DNA of 64,000 nucleotides from Coleophoma eucalyptorum (GCA_026120035.1 JALRME010000024.1:62001-126000), one strand, 5' to 3'; shown: positions 1 to 10,845, counted from the first letter of the stretch. Numbers and translations: made by a program. Notes: generated by a model from the sequence alone, not told the origin.

Positions 1-722
1 ATTGTCAGCTCTGGATGGGACAAGCTTGTCAAGGTAAGCAGAAATTCTGTTTGGGCTGAAAATCGAGCATGTGGGATTCATATGATGCTACGCAACTTAA
101 AGTATTTGCTACTTCAGAGCCTGGGAGACCAGTCCATGAGACCACCATCACCAATTGCACTGATTAAAATCATCACATGCTCGATTTGAAGTTCTTCATT
201 TATCACAGCAAAACTTGATCTAACTTCAATCTAGGTTTGGGAGCTCTCTTCCTGCAGACTGCAGACCGACCACATCGGACACACTGGTTACATTAACACT
301 GTCACCATCTCCCCTGATGGATCCCTCTGCGCTTCCGGTGGAAAGGATGGAACCACCATGCTCTGGGACTTGAACGAGTCAAAGCACCTTTACTCTTTGA
401 ACGCTGGTGATGAGATCCACGCTCTTGTTTTCTCCCCCAACCGCTACTGGCTCTGCGCTGCCACCTCCAGCAGCATCATTATCTTTGATTTGGAGAAGAA
501 GAGCAAGGTTGATGAGTTGAAGCCAGAGTTCCAATCTGTTGGAAAGAAGAGCAGAGAGCCAGAGTGTGTTAGCTTGGCATGGAGTGCCGATGGACAAACT
601 CTCTTGTAAGCCCCCTATATACCTACCCATCCCCAAGTCATATTGGATTATTTCTAACTAAATACAGCTCCGGTTACACCGACAACGTTATCAGATGCTG
701 GGGAGTCATGTCAAGAGCATAA
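1..722 (+). CDS. cpc-2: RACK1/Asc1 (CPC-2) G-beta-like WD40 protein, 3' part
   Basis: The 5' end lies outside the window. Three visible exons at 1-33, 235-605 and 669-722 encode the last two to three WD40 blades. The frame opens with [11 protein letters not shown], continues with [18 protein letters not shown] and [20 protein letters not shown], and ends [16 protein letters not shown]1 is a seven-bladed propeller of the 40S ribosomal subunit head that scaffolds signalling and translation-control factors in the cytosol. Its C-terminal blades, with the long loop containing KKSRE before the last blade, are highly conserved in fungi. The intron at 34-234 is about 200 nt, far longer than the neighbouring introns, and holds a box C/D snoRNA (separate entry). 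Yeast ASC1 has the same arrangement. Identity is firm; the exact stop could be off by a base. Confidence 0.95.
78..168 (+). ncRNA. snR24: U24-like box C/D snoRNA in a RACK1 intron
   Basis: Within the RACK1 intron there is a box C-like element ATGATGC (82-88) and a box D CTGA (160-163). They are enclosed by a perfect 14-bp terminal stem (60-73 pairs with 174-187, arms AAATCGAGCATGTG and CACATGCTCGATTT). Between them are GTATTTGCTACTTCAGA (about 102-118) and ATGAGACCACCATCACC (about 136-152). From memory these resemble the two rRNA guide segments of yeast U24 (snR24), which directs 2'-O-methylation in 25S rRNA. In yeast, U24 is encoded in the ASC1 intron, so host gene, position and guide segments agree. 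The box C last base departs from consensus. The snoRNA would be released from the debranched lariat by exonucleases. The ends given are approximate. Confidence 0.85.
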
Positions 723-1406
723 TTGAGGTTTTCAAGATGTTCTGGAAATGAGTTTTCATGGTCCTGGTCAACTTGCTGGATTTTTGCAGGTTGGGGTCAC
801 GTGATTTGGGATCGGGTTTGCTTCAGGGGCTTAAGCGAAAAGAAAAATCAAAAACTTCATCCAAACTAAGTTCTCTCTTGTCGATATTCAAGTGATCTCC
901 GTAATTTGGTGATATGATGGTGACAATGATTCTGGCCGTACAATTCTTGAGACCAGACATCAGGTATGAGCACTCTATAGGACTGTTTGCAAGCTCCTGA
1001 AGAAACGCAACATAGCACTAAATATACTGGATGATATCATGTCGCTTCTGGGAAACTTTTGCAAAAGAATTTTCATCTTACGACAAGTGCGCAAGGCGTT
1101 ACGGGGAGCATTTTGGAGTCCAATTATGCAGGTTCTATGTCTCTAGCCACAATTCCAGTGGTAAAATCCCACCAAAAATTCCAATGTGCAGCCGAGCACA
1201 ATTCACCGCACTTTTCATCTTGAGTAGTGGATTGTTTTCACAATACAAAGTTTGGTTCGTGAATGAATATATACAATTTGAAAGAAAGAAAATTTCTAAA
1301 CCCCTGCTTTCACAAATCGTTGTCGGTTTCAACCTCATAAGTTCTCCCTCTCAGCAAAAGAAAAATCAATTCGACTTCACTCGCTTGAAATGGGGCTTTT
1401 CAGACC
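723..1406. other. 3' intergenic region between convergent genes
   Basis: This is about 680 bases between the stop codons of the RACK1 gene and the AA9 gene. It should hold both 3' UTRs. It contains a palindromic TCACGTGA at 797-804. Short open frames are present, but none has a protein-like composition or splice structure. I see no gene. Confidence 0.6.
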
Positions 1407-2448
1407 TTAGCAGGTTGCCACGGCAGGACCTGGGACGGTGTAGTTTGTGAACTGTTTATACTGGATTAGTATCTCAGTTTTTTCAATCGACGAGGAATTA
1501 CTTACGTCGTTGTAGATGTTCACGGTATATCCAGGCTGTCTTGAGTTAGTGATTTTTCTTCAATGGAACTATAATATTATACTCACGTCTGTTGCCTTGA
1601 AAGCTCCTGGGATTGCAACCTTGGGGGTCAAGTCTGTCGTTCCACCGCCTGTGATGGTGACCTGTGCACACTCAATATAGAACTGCCATAAACCGTCAGC
1701 ATTAGTTGGATGTCGTATATTACGGATAAGAGTATGCAGACCTGAGGGGTTGAACCAGGATTATGAATGGCCAGTTGCTGAATGCGAAGGAGGTAGTCAC
1801 CATCCTGGACACATGTGGGTAGGTCGAAAGTATACGTTTCTGTTCCTGCTGTTAGAAGTGTTTCATACAACTGGGTGAAGATTACGTACGGTTTAGAACC
1901 CAGGTCGCAGAACCGCCAGAGAACGTCGGGCCAATATCCAAAATCTTGAACCACACATCACCCGAACCATCAAACGCGGAAGCTGTCGTCGGTGCTTTGG
2001 CCATATAAACGGATACAGGACCTTGGTGATATACGGTCTGATCGGCTGTGAAAGCTACAGTTGAGCCTGCGGCAACTGATACTGTGTCCGTCGTGCTTCC
2101 GTTGGCTCCGACATTACATCGCAGGTCATCCGATGCCAGATCTGAATGGATAGCCTGTCAGCTTAGAAAGCAAGGATTGTGAATGGAACGGACCTGTAAC
2201 AGGAGAATTGTTGTTCGTATTCTCACGAATGTATTGGTATGTTGCGTACGTTTGTCTGCGAGATTCTTAGAATGAGAAAGGATAAGTTCGGCAATGAAGT
2301 TACCCATTTGCGGTAAGAGTATTGAAAATATCTGTACTGCTGTCAGCTGGACATAATAAGCCGTTCTGAAATTTAGATACTCACAATGACCAGAAACCTG
2401 GCTGACTAGAGCCGAAAGGCCGAAAGCCACTGCAGAAAACGACTTCAT
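1407..2448 (-). CDS. AA9 lytic polysaccharide monooxygenase, secreted
   Basis: This is a copper LPMO that oxidatively cleaves cellulose or related beta-1,4-glucans outside the cell. Several short exons splice to about 227 residues. The signal peptide is [20 protein letters not shown]. The mature N-terminus [12 protein letters not shown] supplies the histidine-brace His1, and the first intron falls right after that His codon. The second histidine is in [12 protein letters not shown]. The axial Tyr and its Gln lie in QFYIECAQV, and QDGDYLLR is the family's GDYLLR block. The chain ends in Cys with no CBM1 or linker, so it is a single-domain AA9. Splice joins near 2395 and around 1860-1890 are inferred; the latter has two possible acceptors. 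It is divergent from the GH6 gene, which fits co-regulation for cellulose attack. The start is the only ATG followed by a signal peptide. Confidence 0.93.
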
Positions 2449-2529
2449 ATTCTGAATGGAAGAATCAGAATGGAGCGAAGATCGAAAGCTAAGTCAATAA
2501 TGGCAGTTCAAATGGCGCAATCCTGATTT

Positions 2530-2537
2530 CCTTTATA
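2530..2537 (-). promoter_or_regulatory. TATA box of the AA9 gene
   Basis: TATAAAGG reads on the minus strand about 83 nt upstream of the AA9 start codon, a usual TATA-to-ATG distance for strongly expressed fungal secreted-enzyme genes. Confidence 0.6.
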
Positions 2538-3969
2538 CTTGAAAACCACAGCTAACGTGATGTCCAATTTAAGCACTGTCTATGAAGATCTCCCTTTTCT
2601 CGAGCCCTTCTTAATCAAAATCCTCGAAACCAGGACTCGACTTGCTCCATAGAATGACATTCATCATGCGCCTAATATAATTCCATCTGAACCGTCTCAC
2701 GCACTTGTATGATTTGCTTTTGTGCTCCTTGTTAATAATCGTGACTATATAAACATAATTGTGTACCGCTGTTTCATGAAGAGTGGGACGTGCCAACAGT
2801 GATATTTACCCGGAGTTCGCAGAAAGAAAAGGAGAAGATGTAGTAAGGATGGATGACACAAACTAAATCACTATCACTAAATCGACATCAAATAGCTAAA
2901 GAGGTGCTGTGAGTTTTCATTTTCAAATAACCTTCATGCTATTTTCTGCCAGCAAGCCTTGGGGGAGGATTTCAAAATTCTCAGTCTCTTAGAGATGATT
3001 CAATTTTGTAAGAAGAAATATGTCAGCTTTGAAGGTTAATATAAGCATAACCAAACATCAGACAACACTGATGCAACCACTCCGCAATTATCCAGAGCCA
3101 AGACCGCCAACGCACCAAGACAGTGCAAGAAGTCGCTCGCTTAGTATATTGGTTGCGGTGCATCGGCCCGTTGAGATGCTGTACCTGAAGTCCGATGCAA
3201 TCTACATGCTGCAGCGTCGGGAGTCGAGTTTGCTGAGCAGGGGCTTAGCAATTGAAGAAGTGCCGATATGGGCATGTGTTATTTACAGCCAGGAATCTGC
3301 TTTCTTTGATTCGTACATGAGAAGGCTAGCACCGGGTAATTTACCCCGCCAAATATCTTTTGGGTTAATCGCCCTGTATTTAGCGACCGTTATTAGGAAG
3401 GCGAAAGAGACGAGCTTGGATTTGAAGCTGTGCACGATTTTCTGTCCGTCATCTTCAGGATAAAGGAGTGTTTCTTCAGGTCCTGCATTCAACCAGCTAT
3501 CTCAAGGAGAGAACCGTGGTCTCTAGTTGGAAATGCCATTCAGGTAGTGACAGATGTGATAGCTGGTAAGGACAAAATCTAATAATTTCAGTGATAGCCC
3601 ATCTCGATGCATACCTCTCCACGTTTGCATTGTCACAAGAACACTTCACTAATCACTAACGGATAGTAGAGCCGAGCTGTCCTTGACATAATCGAATGAT
3701 GATCATCTGAAGATATTACGCCCGCCGTCGGCCCGCTGCTTCCTAAATCTAGGTGAGCATCTCACATTCTCTGAATGCCTACCTACTTTGAAGTCATTTG
3801 GGTTCGGGCTGGATTTAGGCGAGGAACCGGGAAACGTGGGCAAGGTAAATGTGATCGAGAGATAATTAGTAGAGTGATTCTGTGAGGTACAGATCTTTGT
3901 GATGCACGAACAGGCACAAACAGAGTCAAGGCGGCTTTATTGAGTAGAACAGGGTATACCCTCATCTCT

Positions 3970-3983
3970 CTGGGGTTTTAGCC
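3970..3983. promoter_or_regulatory. Possible CreA and Xyr1/XlnR sites upstream of GH6
   Basis: CTGGGG (3970-3975) fits the carbon-catabolite repressor consensus SYGGRG. TTAGCC (3978-3983) is GGCTAA on the minus strand, the core bound by Xyr1/XlnR cellulase activators. They sit side by side about 93 nt upstream of the TATA box and 200 nt upstream of the GH6 ATG. Such short motifs occur by chance, so this is suggestive only. Confidence 0.4.
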
Positions 3984-4075
3984 TACTATCGTATACAGGC
4001 AGAAATGGCACGGCGGCCATGATATTCCGCCAGGTGCTCTTGGCTCAAGTATGAAAGAATATTGAAATGAATTTG

Positions 4076-4084
4076 TATAAAAGG
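4076..4084 (+). promoter_or_regulatory. TATA box of the GH6 gene
   Basis: TATAAAAGG lies 97 nt upstream of the start at 4181 and is the best TATA match in the region. It is followed by a pyrimidine-rich leader with CAAG/TTCAA features typical of fungal transcription start regions. Confidence 0.65.
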
Positions 4085-4180
4085 AGCCCATATTATCTTG
4101 ATAAAAGCCATCCCATCTCTATCCCTCATCCAAGTTCAATACAGTTATAGTTTCCAGTCCTTCGCTTCATATTTCTGAAA

Positions 4181-5721
4181 ATGGGTATCCAGAGCTTTCT
4201 ACTTCTTGCGGTGGCAGGATTTGCTCCGGTGGCCTTAGCACAGCAGGTTGCTTATGGACAGTGTAAGTCCACATTCCATATCCATGGATAATTTATGGGG
4301 AGAGCTACTGACGATTGCGAAGGCGGTGGAATTGGGTGGTCCGGAGCTACAACATGTGTCAGCGGATATGTTTGCACGTACAGCAGCGATTACTATTCCC
4401 AGTGCCTACCTGGAACTGGGACTTCACTCACTACGAGTGGCACGACGTCAACATCAAAGACTTCGACATTTGTGACATCTACAACCACCAGGACTGGAAC
4501 CTCAACCACTTCTGCAACAACCACAGCAGCAGCATCTGGTAATCCATTCTCGGGTTACGCGCTGTATGCGAACCCATACTATGCCTCCGAAATCAGCGCA
4601 ACTGCCATCCCTTCGCTCACTGGAGCCATGGCGACGAAGGCCGCTGCTGTGGCCAAAGTTGGGACTTTCGTATGGCTCGACACGGCTGCGAAGGTGCCGT
4701 TGATGGGAACTTATCTTGGAAATATACAGGCATTGAACAAGGCCGGGGCCAGCCCACCGGTCCTTGGGACCTTTGTTGTCTATGATCTTCCCGATCGAGA
4801 CTGTGCTGCTCTTGCTTCGAACGGAGAGTATAGCATCGCGAACGGAGGCCTTGCGAACTACAAGGCTTATATTGATGCAATCAAAACTTTGTTAGTCACA
4901 TATTCGGATGTGAAGGTTGTTCTTGTCGTCGGTAAGTGTGCTTCAACAATATTTATTGACTTGTGCTGATCTTCTCTCAGAACCGGACTCTCTTGCCAAC
5001 CTGGTAACAAACCTGTCGGTTACAAAATGTGCCAATGCCGAAGCTGCATACAAAGAAGGTGTTGAGTACGCTATAGCGCAACTTAACCTTCCGAATGTCT
5101 CCATGTACCTCGATGCTGGGCATGCAGGATGGCTGGGCTGGGCCGCAAATATCCAGCCAGCAGCAAACTTATTCGCCGAAGTCTTCACTGCAGCAGGCAG
5201 CCCTGCTGCAGTTCGCGGACTGGCTACCAATGTTGCGAACTACAATGCGTGGAGTGTTACAACCTGTGCTTCCTATACTCAAGGTGATGCCAACTGTGAT
5301 GAGCAGAAGTATGTCAATGCTCTGGCTCCTCTTTTGACTGCAGCTGGCTTCCCTGCACATTTCATCACCGACACCTGTAAGCCATTATCACATTAGCTCT
5401 GTCTAGTCAGTGCTTGTACTAATACTGGAATTAGCTCGCAATGGAGTCCAACCGACTCAGCAGCAAGCATGGGGGGATTGGTGCAATGTGATCGGGACTG
5501 GCTTCGGCGTGCGCCCTACTACTGATACTGGCAACGCACTCGAGGATGCCTTTGTTTGGATCAAGCCGGGCGGAGAAGGAGACGGAACATCCGACACAAC
5601 TTCAGCACGTTATGATGCCCACTGTGGTCTGAGTGATGCATTGAAACCCGCCCCAGAAGCCGGAACGTGGTTCGAGGCATACTTCGAGCAGCTCTTGACC
5701 AACGCGAATCCTTCTTTCTGA
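4181..5721 (+). CDS. cel6A: CBM1-GH6 cellobiohydrolase (Cel6A/CBHII type)
   Basis: This is a secreted exo-cellobiohydrolase acting from non-reducing ends of cellulose. Four exons (4181-4262, 4323-4931, 4981-5376, 5435-5721) give 457 residues. The signal peptide is [20 protein letters not shown]. An N-terminal CBM1 follows ([18 protein letters not shown], then the remaining Cys-rich part). Next is a Ser/Thr-rich linker of about 50 residues, then the GH6 catalytic domain from about residue 95. The catalytic acid Asp is in [13 protein letters not shown], split by intron 2. The assisting Asp is in [11 protein letters not shown], and the substrate-loop [13 protein letters not shown] is intact near the C-terminus. 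Length and order match fungal Cel6A. The divergent AA9 and downstream sugar transporter fit one carbon-acquisition function. Carbon-catabolite control is likely from the upstream sites. Confidence 0.96.
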
Positions 5722-5893
5722 GGAAGCTTGTTGGCTAGTAACGAAACTGTCCCTCGTTTGAATATCCACCAAACCTATAAGTATATCTGAGTCTGCGGGC
5801 CCTTGTTTGTAAATACATTATCTTCTTATCTGTAAATAACAAACCATTTATATGTCATGCCTTGTGATTCCTAAAACAGAGATGATCAACGAG

Positions 5894-5914
5894 AAAGAGG
5901 GCTTCGCCCTCTTT
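5894..5914. repeat. Perfect short hairpin downstream of GH6
   Basis: AAAGAGGGC (5894-5902), loop TTC, then GCCCTCTTT (5906-5914) form a perfect 9-bp stem continued by further Ts. It resembles a bacterial intrinsic terminator, but fungal Pol II does not use such signals. It lies about 170 nt past the GH6 stop, possibly in the 3' UTR. Confidence 0.6.
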
Positions 5915-6125
5915 TTCATCGATCATTTAAAACTATCATCATTAACTAAGACCTGGTCACTCAAATACCTTGGTTGGTTTGCCCACGGGCTGACAATGCA
6001 GGCATGACACTCTTGTCAGCCTAGATAGAATGAAGGAATTCGCAGGCAAAGACCCGAACCGAAGTCGCAGATGGTTCCATTGTCCGCAGCGAGTTGTTTC
6101 ATGGATACTTGCCCTAAGATGCTAC

Positions 6126-6522
6126 CCCCGGGTTCTCATCATAGCAGAGAAGGTCGGTCAGAAGGAGTGTAAGCCAAACGGACCAGTGTCAAGCCCCTAT
6201 TGCAGCGAGGCACAAGACCGACAGACTCGCTTGTACGGGATGCCTCTTTCGACGGTCCCTCGCGCACCTCTCCAGCTCGGCATCACTCAAACTCCCCACA
6301 AACGCTACCCCAGTATGATGTAACTTTGCCTGATAATCGGTGGCGCCGGTTTATGACAAGACGCCGAATTTCTGAGGTTGGCGGTTTGACACCATTGGTC
6401 ACCTGCTACCCCGGCCGCAGGGCCTTTGCCCTTTCGACTTGCCCGTTAGAGTAACCCGCTCGATTCATTTCTCCACACGCTCACGTAGCTCGAGGGGTGG
6501 CCGGGGGTGGAGAACTGCGGAG
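6126..6522. promoter_or_regulatory. Cluster of CreA-type SYGGRG sites
   Basis: Six matches to SYGGRG fall within 400 bp. CCGGGG occurs on the minus strand at 6126-6131 and 6409-6414, and CTGGGG on the minus strand at 6308-6313. On the plus strand are CCGGGG 6501-6506, GTGGAG 6507-6512 and GCGGAG 6517-6522; the first two of these are adjacent. Closely spaced pairs are the functional form known for CreA/CRE1. The cluster ends about 350 nt before the sugar-transporter start, so glucose repression of that gene is a reasonable inference. Confidence 0.55.
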
Positions 6523-6871
6523 GAGTAAACGCCAGGGATTCCAAGCCTAAACGTCCTGTCTCATCGACCGTCGCTCCATGAAAGTGGCATGACTGGGCGG
6601 ACTACTGCTACTAAGACGCCCTGAGCACATTCAAAGTCTATCCTGCCCATATCTCTGAATCGCCCAACTACCGGTCAACACACCGGACCGGACTAATTCA
6701 TGCAAGCGCATCCAAGACAATAGCAACAATGGGTCCATCTCACTACATAAGTCCGCCGTTTCTTCCCTCCGAATATCTCCAATTTGCCTCCTGCATCTTT
6801 GCTTTCATTCTTGGCACAAGGGCCTACATTTGTTCAGCCTTATTTTGTTCGCCCGATTTCAACTTTTCAAG

Positions 6872-9046
6872 ATGTTCGGTAGCAAAACCGGTACGAGGTA
6901 TTTTGGCCTTCGAGGCCAAAAACTCAACAATGCCATCGGCATCATCGCTGGTCTCGACTTTTTCTTGTTCGGCTATGACCAAGGTGTCATGGGAGGTCTT
7001 TTGACCTTGGGAAGTTTCGTAGACACTTTCCCCGAAATCAACACCACCAAGTATACATTAAATAACGGGTATTCTGCCAGCCTCGTCAACCATGTCTCTA
7101 CCATTCAAGGAATTTCAGTTGCCAGTTACAATGTCGGCTGCTTTATCGGCGCAGTCATGACCATTTTTATCGGTGATTTTCTTGGTCGAAGGAAGATGAT
7201 CTTTCTCGGTTCTGCTATCATGGTTGTCGGAGCTGCTCTCCAGTGCTCGGCCTTTTCTCTTGGTCACTTCATCGCTGGGCGTGTCATCACGGGTAATGCA
7301 ACCCCACTTTGAACAAAACTCCCGGAGTTACTGATATTGATACTAATAACCCAACAGGTTTTGGGAATGGAATGAATACGTCTACGGTGCCGACGTGGGC
7401 GTCAGAAACCTCTAAATCGCACAAGAGAGGAAAGATGGTCATGATTGAAGGCGCGATGATTACGGGCGGTATGTTATGATGCGCGAACTAATTGGGCTGC
7501 GCTCTCTGTTGGTCTGTGAGGAAATAACGCTGATACTGAGTCTAATCTACAGGTATTGCCTTTTCCTACTGGCTTGATTTTGGTTTCTCGTTCGCAGAAC
7601 CAAGCACTATCTCATGGCGATTTCCAATTGGATTCCAAATCTTCTTCGCTCTGCTCCTCGTTTCACTGATCCTTGAGCTACCTGAATCGCCCCGTTGGTT
7701 GATTCTGAAGGGGAAGGAGGACGAAGCTCTTTCAGTATTATCTGCGTTGAACGATATGCCTGCTGATGATCACCGAATCCAGTCCGAGTTCGCTGAGATC
7801 AAAGATACTGTATTGGAGATGAAGGCTTACGGTTACAGAGATCTGTTCACCATGGGTCCAGACCGTAACCTTCATCGTGTGGTTTTGGCCTATGTCAACC
7901 AAGTAAGCTTTCTATTCATATACAACCCAGATGCCATTGAACCTGTCCATTTTTTCCTCTTTGCTCAAACCAGTATTTTCATGCCATTGGCCGTGGCTAA
8001 CAGCGACTATAGGTATTTCAGCAAATTTCTGGTATAAATCTTATCACTTACTATGCGGCTACCATTTACCAAACATACATTGGCCTTGGTCCCTTGACAT
8101 CACGCCTGCTTGCAGCTGCCAACGGTACCGAGTACGTGCTCTAATTACCATTCTAGAAGGGCATTGCTAAAAAACAACTTACTAGGTACTTCCTCGCTTC
8201 CTGGATCGCCGTATACACCATTGAAAAATTCGGTCGAAGGTCACTCATGCTCTTCGGAGCCGTTGGAATGTCAGGCAGCATGGTGAGTGAAAATTCTTGA
8301 AAGCTGCTTCATAAATAGGGGACTGATCCATCCTACGAAAGGCGATTCTAGCTGGCACAAACTATGCCTCCTCTGTAAACGTTGGAGGCTCGGCACCTGG
8401 TATTGTGTCCGCAACCTTCTTGTTCGTTTTCAATACGTTCTTTTCTATCGGATGGCTGGGCATGACATGGCTATACCCGTAAGTAAACCCTGGCTATGTT
8501 CCTGACTGGAGGTATATTAACAACAATACAGCGCCGAAATTGTGCCTCTACGCATCCGTGCCCCAGCAAATGGTTTGAGCACATCGGCGAATTGGGCTTT
8601 CAACTTCATGGTGGTGATGATCACACCTGTATCATTTACTTCTATAGGTTACAAGACCTATGTTATCTTTGCTGTAATGTAAGTTTTCAAGTGATGTTTT
8701 AAGCGCTATGTGGAACTGTTTTACTAATTTTCATGGCAGAAACGCGTTCATCGTTCCAGTCGTATACTTCTTCTACCCAGAGACAGCGTACCGCTCACTC
8801 GAAGAGATCGATACCATTTTCCGCAAGACCAAAGGCTGGTTCAATGTCGTCTCCACGGCACGCAACGAGCCAAGACGATATGGAAAGCATGGCGAGCTGC
8901 TCATCGATTACGTGGAGACAGAGGAGCATGTTTTGCGAACACACAATATTGCTGGCCAGGGAGTGAAGCCAAGTCATGGAAGCGTGGAGCATGCTGAAAA
9001 TGGAAGTCATGAGAGCTCGAATTATGAGCCTAAACAGGAGGTTTGA
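6872..9046 (+). CDS. MFS sugar transporter
   Basis: This is a plasma-membrane sugar:proton symporter-type MFS protein of 562 residues in eight exons (6872-7292, 7358-7468, 7553-7902, 8013-8131, 8186-8282, 8342-8478, 8532-8678, 8740-9046), with lengths summing in frame. Family signatures are GYDQGVMGG in TM1, GDFLGRRKMIF between TM2 and 3, PESPRWLILKGK after TM6, QQISGINLITYYA in TM7, EKFGRRSLMLFG, and PETAYRSLEEID after TM12. It has a long hydrophilic C-terminal tail. An upstream in-frame ATG at 6830 would add 14 hydrophobic residues; I prefer 6872 because family members start just before the LRGQKLN segment. It follows the GH6 gene and has a CreA-site cluster upstream. The substrate (hexose, xylose or cellobiose) cannot be read from sequence. 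Confidence 0.92.
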
Positions 9047-9382
9047 GAAGCTCGCTGTTTTGCTTCGAGATCGTAAAGATCTGGTTGCTTTAATGTTTGA
9101 ATGATGCATATGTCTGGGACACAGAATCTGGAGTTGAAATGGAGGCACTCTCTATCATATCTTACGATAGATGAATTAATTATTGTCCCTATCACCAGTT
9201 TAGCTATTGTGCATAATTTTAGCTTAATCGCCTGGCGTTTTATGCTGGATAAACCCCGGAAATCAGGATGGTTGGAGGCAGTTATTGCAAACCATCCACG
9301 ATATCTCAAAATATGACCCAATCGAGCAACTAAACTCATCACCCCCCAAACTTTCAATGTCTTGAACGCCCCGGTTGCTCCC
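9047..9382. other. 3' region between convergent transporter and HMCES genes
   Basis: About 335 bases hold the two opposed 3' UTRs. I see no gene or repeat. Confidence 0.6.
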
Positions 9383-10845
9383 TTACTTCCCAAAGAAATT
9401 TGTGATGCGCTGATTGCCGCTCGTAGTGGGTTTCGACGGGCTAGCCGTATTATTACTTGTAGCACTTTTCATCTTTCTTGCCGCCTTGGCCGGGCTCTTG
9501 GTTTTGCTTGTCTCCGGACTTGCTGAAAACTTCGCCATCTTCTTCACAGGTGTCCCCTCCGGGGGTACGTCGTCGATCTCACGCTTGATTCCTTGCTTGG
9601 CTTCCGCTTTGGGTACTGGCAGAGGAGCATTATCCTCGGTACCTTCGTGATCCACCGTCAACCGTTCTTCCTTGGGCTCTTGCTTTATTTTCTTGGGTGT
9701 AATGCTCTTTTCTTCTATGCCTGGTTCTCCTTTTATGCCATCCGTTTGTTCATCCTGGCTATCTTCATTCCCAACCTTGGCCTTCTCAGAAATGCTCGTC
9801 TTAGTTTCACGTTCTCTTACCTCTTCCTCTTCCTTCTTTTCTTTCTTCACGGCTGCTCCCTTCGCAAAGAAGTTGGCGATGTTTGACTTGTTCTCACTGC
9901 TTGCAACTGGTATCATGAACTGAGGAGAGTTGTTCCCCACCTTCCCAACATCCTTACTGACGGGATAGACCTCCAACTCTCCTCGGAACGGCATCAGGAG
10001 TGACTGGAGTTCTTTCGACCAAGTCGACTTCTTGGGATCGAGCCACGTTCGCAACTCTTCCGAGCCATTATCTAAAATAACCGGCATCCGATCATGTAGG
10101 AAGTTCAGCTGCTTATTCGAGGATGTTGTGATCACCGTGTAAGTCCAAATCTGGTCCTCGGAACCTAGAACAAATCAAACCAACATTCACCAAAGTGCGT
10201 GAAGCGGATAGACCGACCTTCATACTGAACACAATCCCAGAGACCAGCCATGCACATTAACTTCCCATCCTTCCTCTTGACAAAGTGCGGAACCTTGTCC
10301 TTCCCTTTCTTCAACCACTCGTAGAACCCCTGCGCTACGACAATGCAGCGTTTCTTCTGCTTCATGGACGTCCACATGCCGCGATTCTCGATCAAAGAGT
10401 CATCCCGGCAATTGATCGTCTTCATCAACGACCCATAATCCGGGTTCCGCTTGGTCCAGAAGGGAATCAACCCCCATTTCATCGTTTGCAATTTATAGCG
10501 AGTCTCGCCATCGGGATGGGAGTCATGCTCGACTTCTACCCGCTGGGAATCTGCAGCTGTAGCATCCTGCTCTTGGGCTTCCGCCTCGTCGCCTTTCTTA
10601 TGGCTTCGAGCCCCGGCGCCCCAATAGGGCACGTCCGCACGGTAGACAATACCGTTGTATCCCGGAGCGAAATTGTAGCTCTGACGAGGCGCCTCGTCGC
10701 CGTCGTCCTCTGGGGCTTCGTAGACGGGCATGTTCTCATTTTCGAGATAGGCACGCACTTGCGCTGGCCGCTAAGACGCCATCAGCTGGGGATGCAGCAA
10801 GCAAGTAGTTAAGCGTACCAAGGCCATGGAGTAGCGACCACACAT
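9383..10845 (-). CDS. SRAP/HMCES-type abasic-site shielding protein with PIP boxes
   Basis: This protein forms a covalent thiazolidine crosslink to abasic sites in single-stranded DNA at forks (HMCES/YedK family). Three exons (10819-10845, 10218-10770, 9383-10164) give 453 residues. It starts MCGRYSMAL, so Cys2 becomes the catalytic N-terminal Cys after Met removal. Other active-site elements are NFAPGYN (Asn), GFYEWLKKG (Glu) and FLHDRMPVIL (His). WGLIPFWTK is the usual DNA-binding block. After about residue 285 comes a long Lys/Glu-rich, low-complexity tail of about 165 residues ending QRITNFFGK, a clear PCNA-interacting QxxIxxFF box at the extreme C-terminus as in HMCES. A second PIP-like NIANFF occurs earlier in the tail. 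The first exon is only 27 nt; the start is fixed by the MCGRY requirement. Confidence 0.93.

Larger units (their letters stand above)
2449..4180. other. Divergent intergenic region between AA9 and GH6 genes
   Basis: This 1.7-kb region separates the two start codons and must contain both promoters. An open frame at 3020-3463 on the plus strand has a non-protein-like composition and no recognisable domain, so I do not call it. Each flank has a clear TATA box. The GH6-proximal part contains a CreA-type and a Xyr1/XlnR-type site. Confidence 0.6.
5722..6871. other. Intergenic and leader region upstream of MFS transporter
   Basis: This is about 1.15 kb between the GH6 stop and the transporter start. 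Short open frames (6030-6323, 6200-6454) look non-coding. Its distinctive content is the SYGGRG cluster described separately. Confidence 0.55.

Noticed and set aside
3020..3463. 147-codon frame between AA9 and GH6
   Set aside because: No recognisable domain or signal peptide; a comparable frame exists on the opposite strand, which suggests chance openness.
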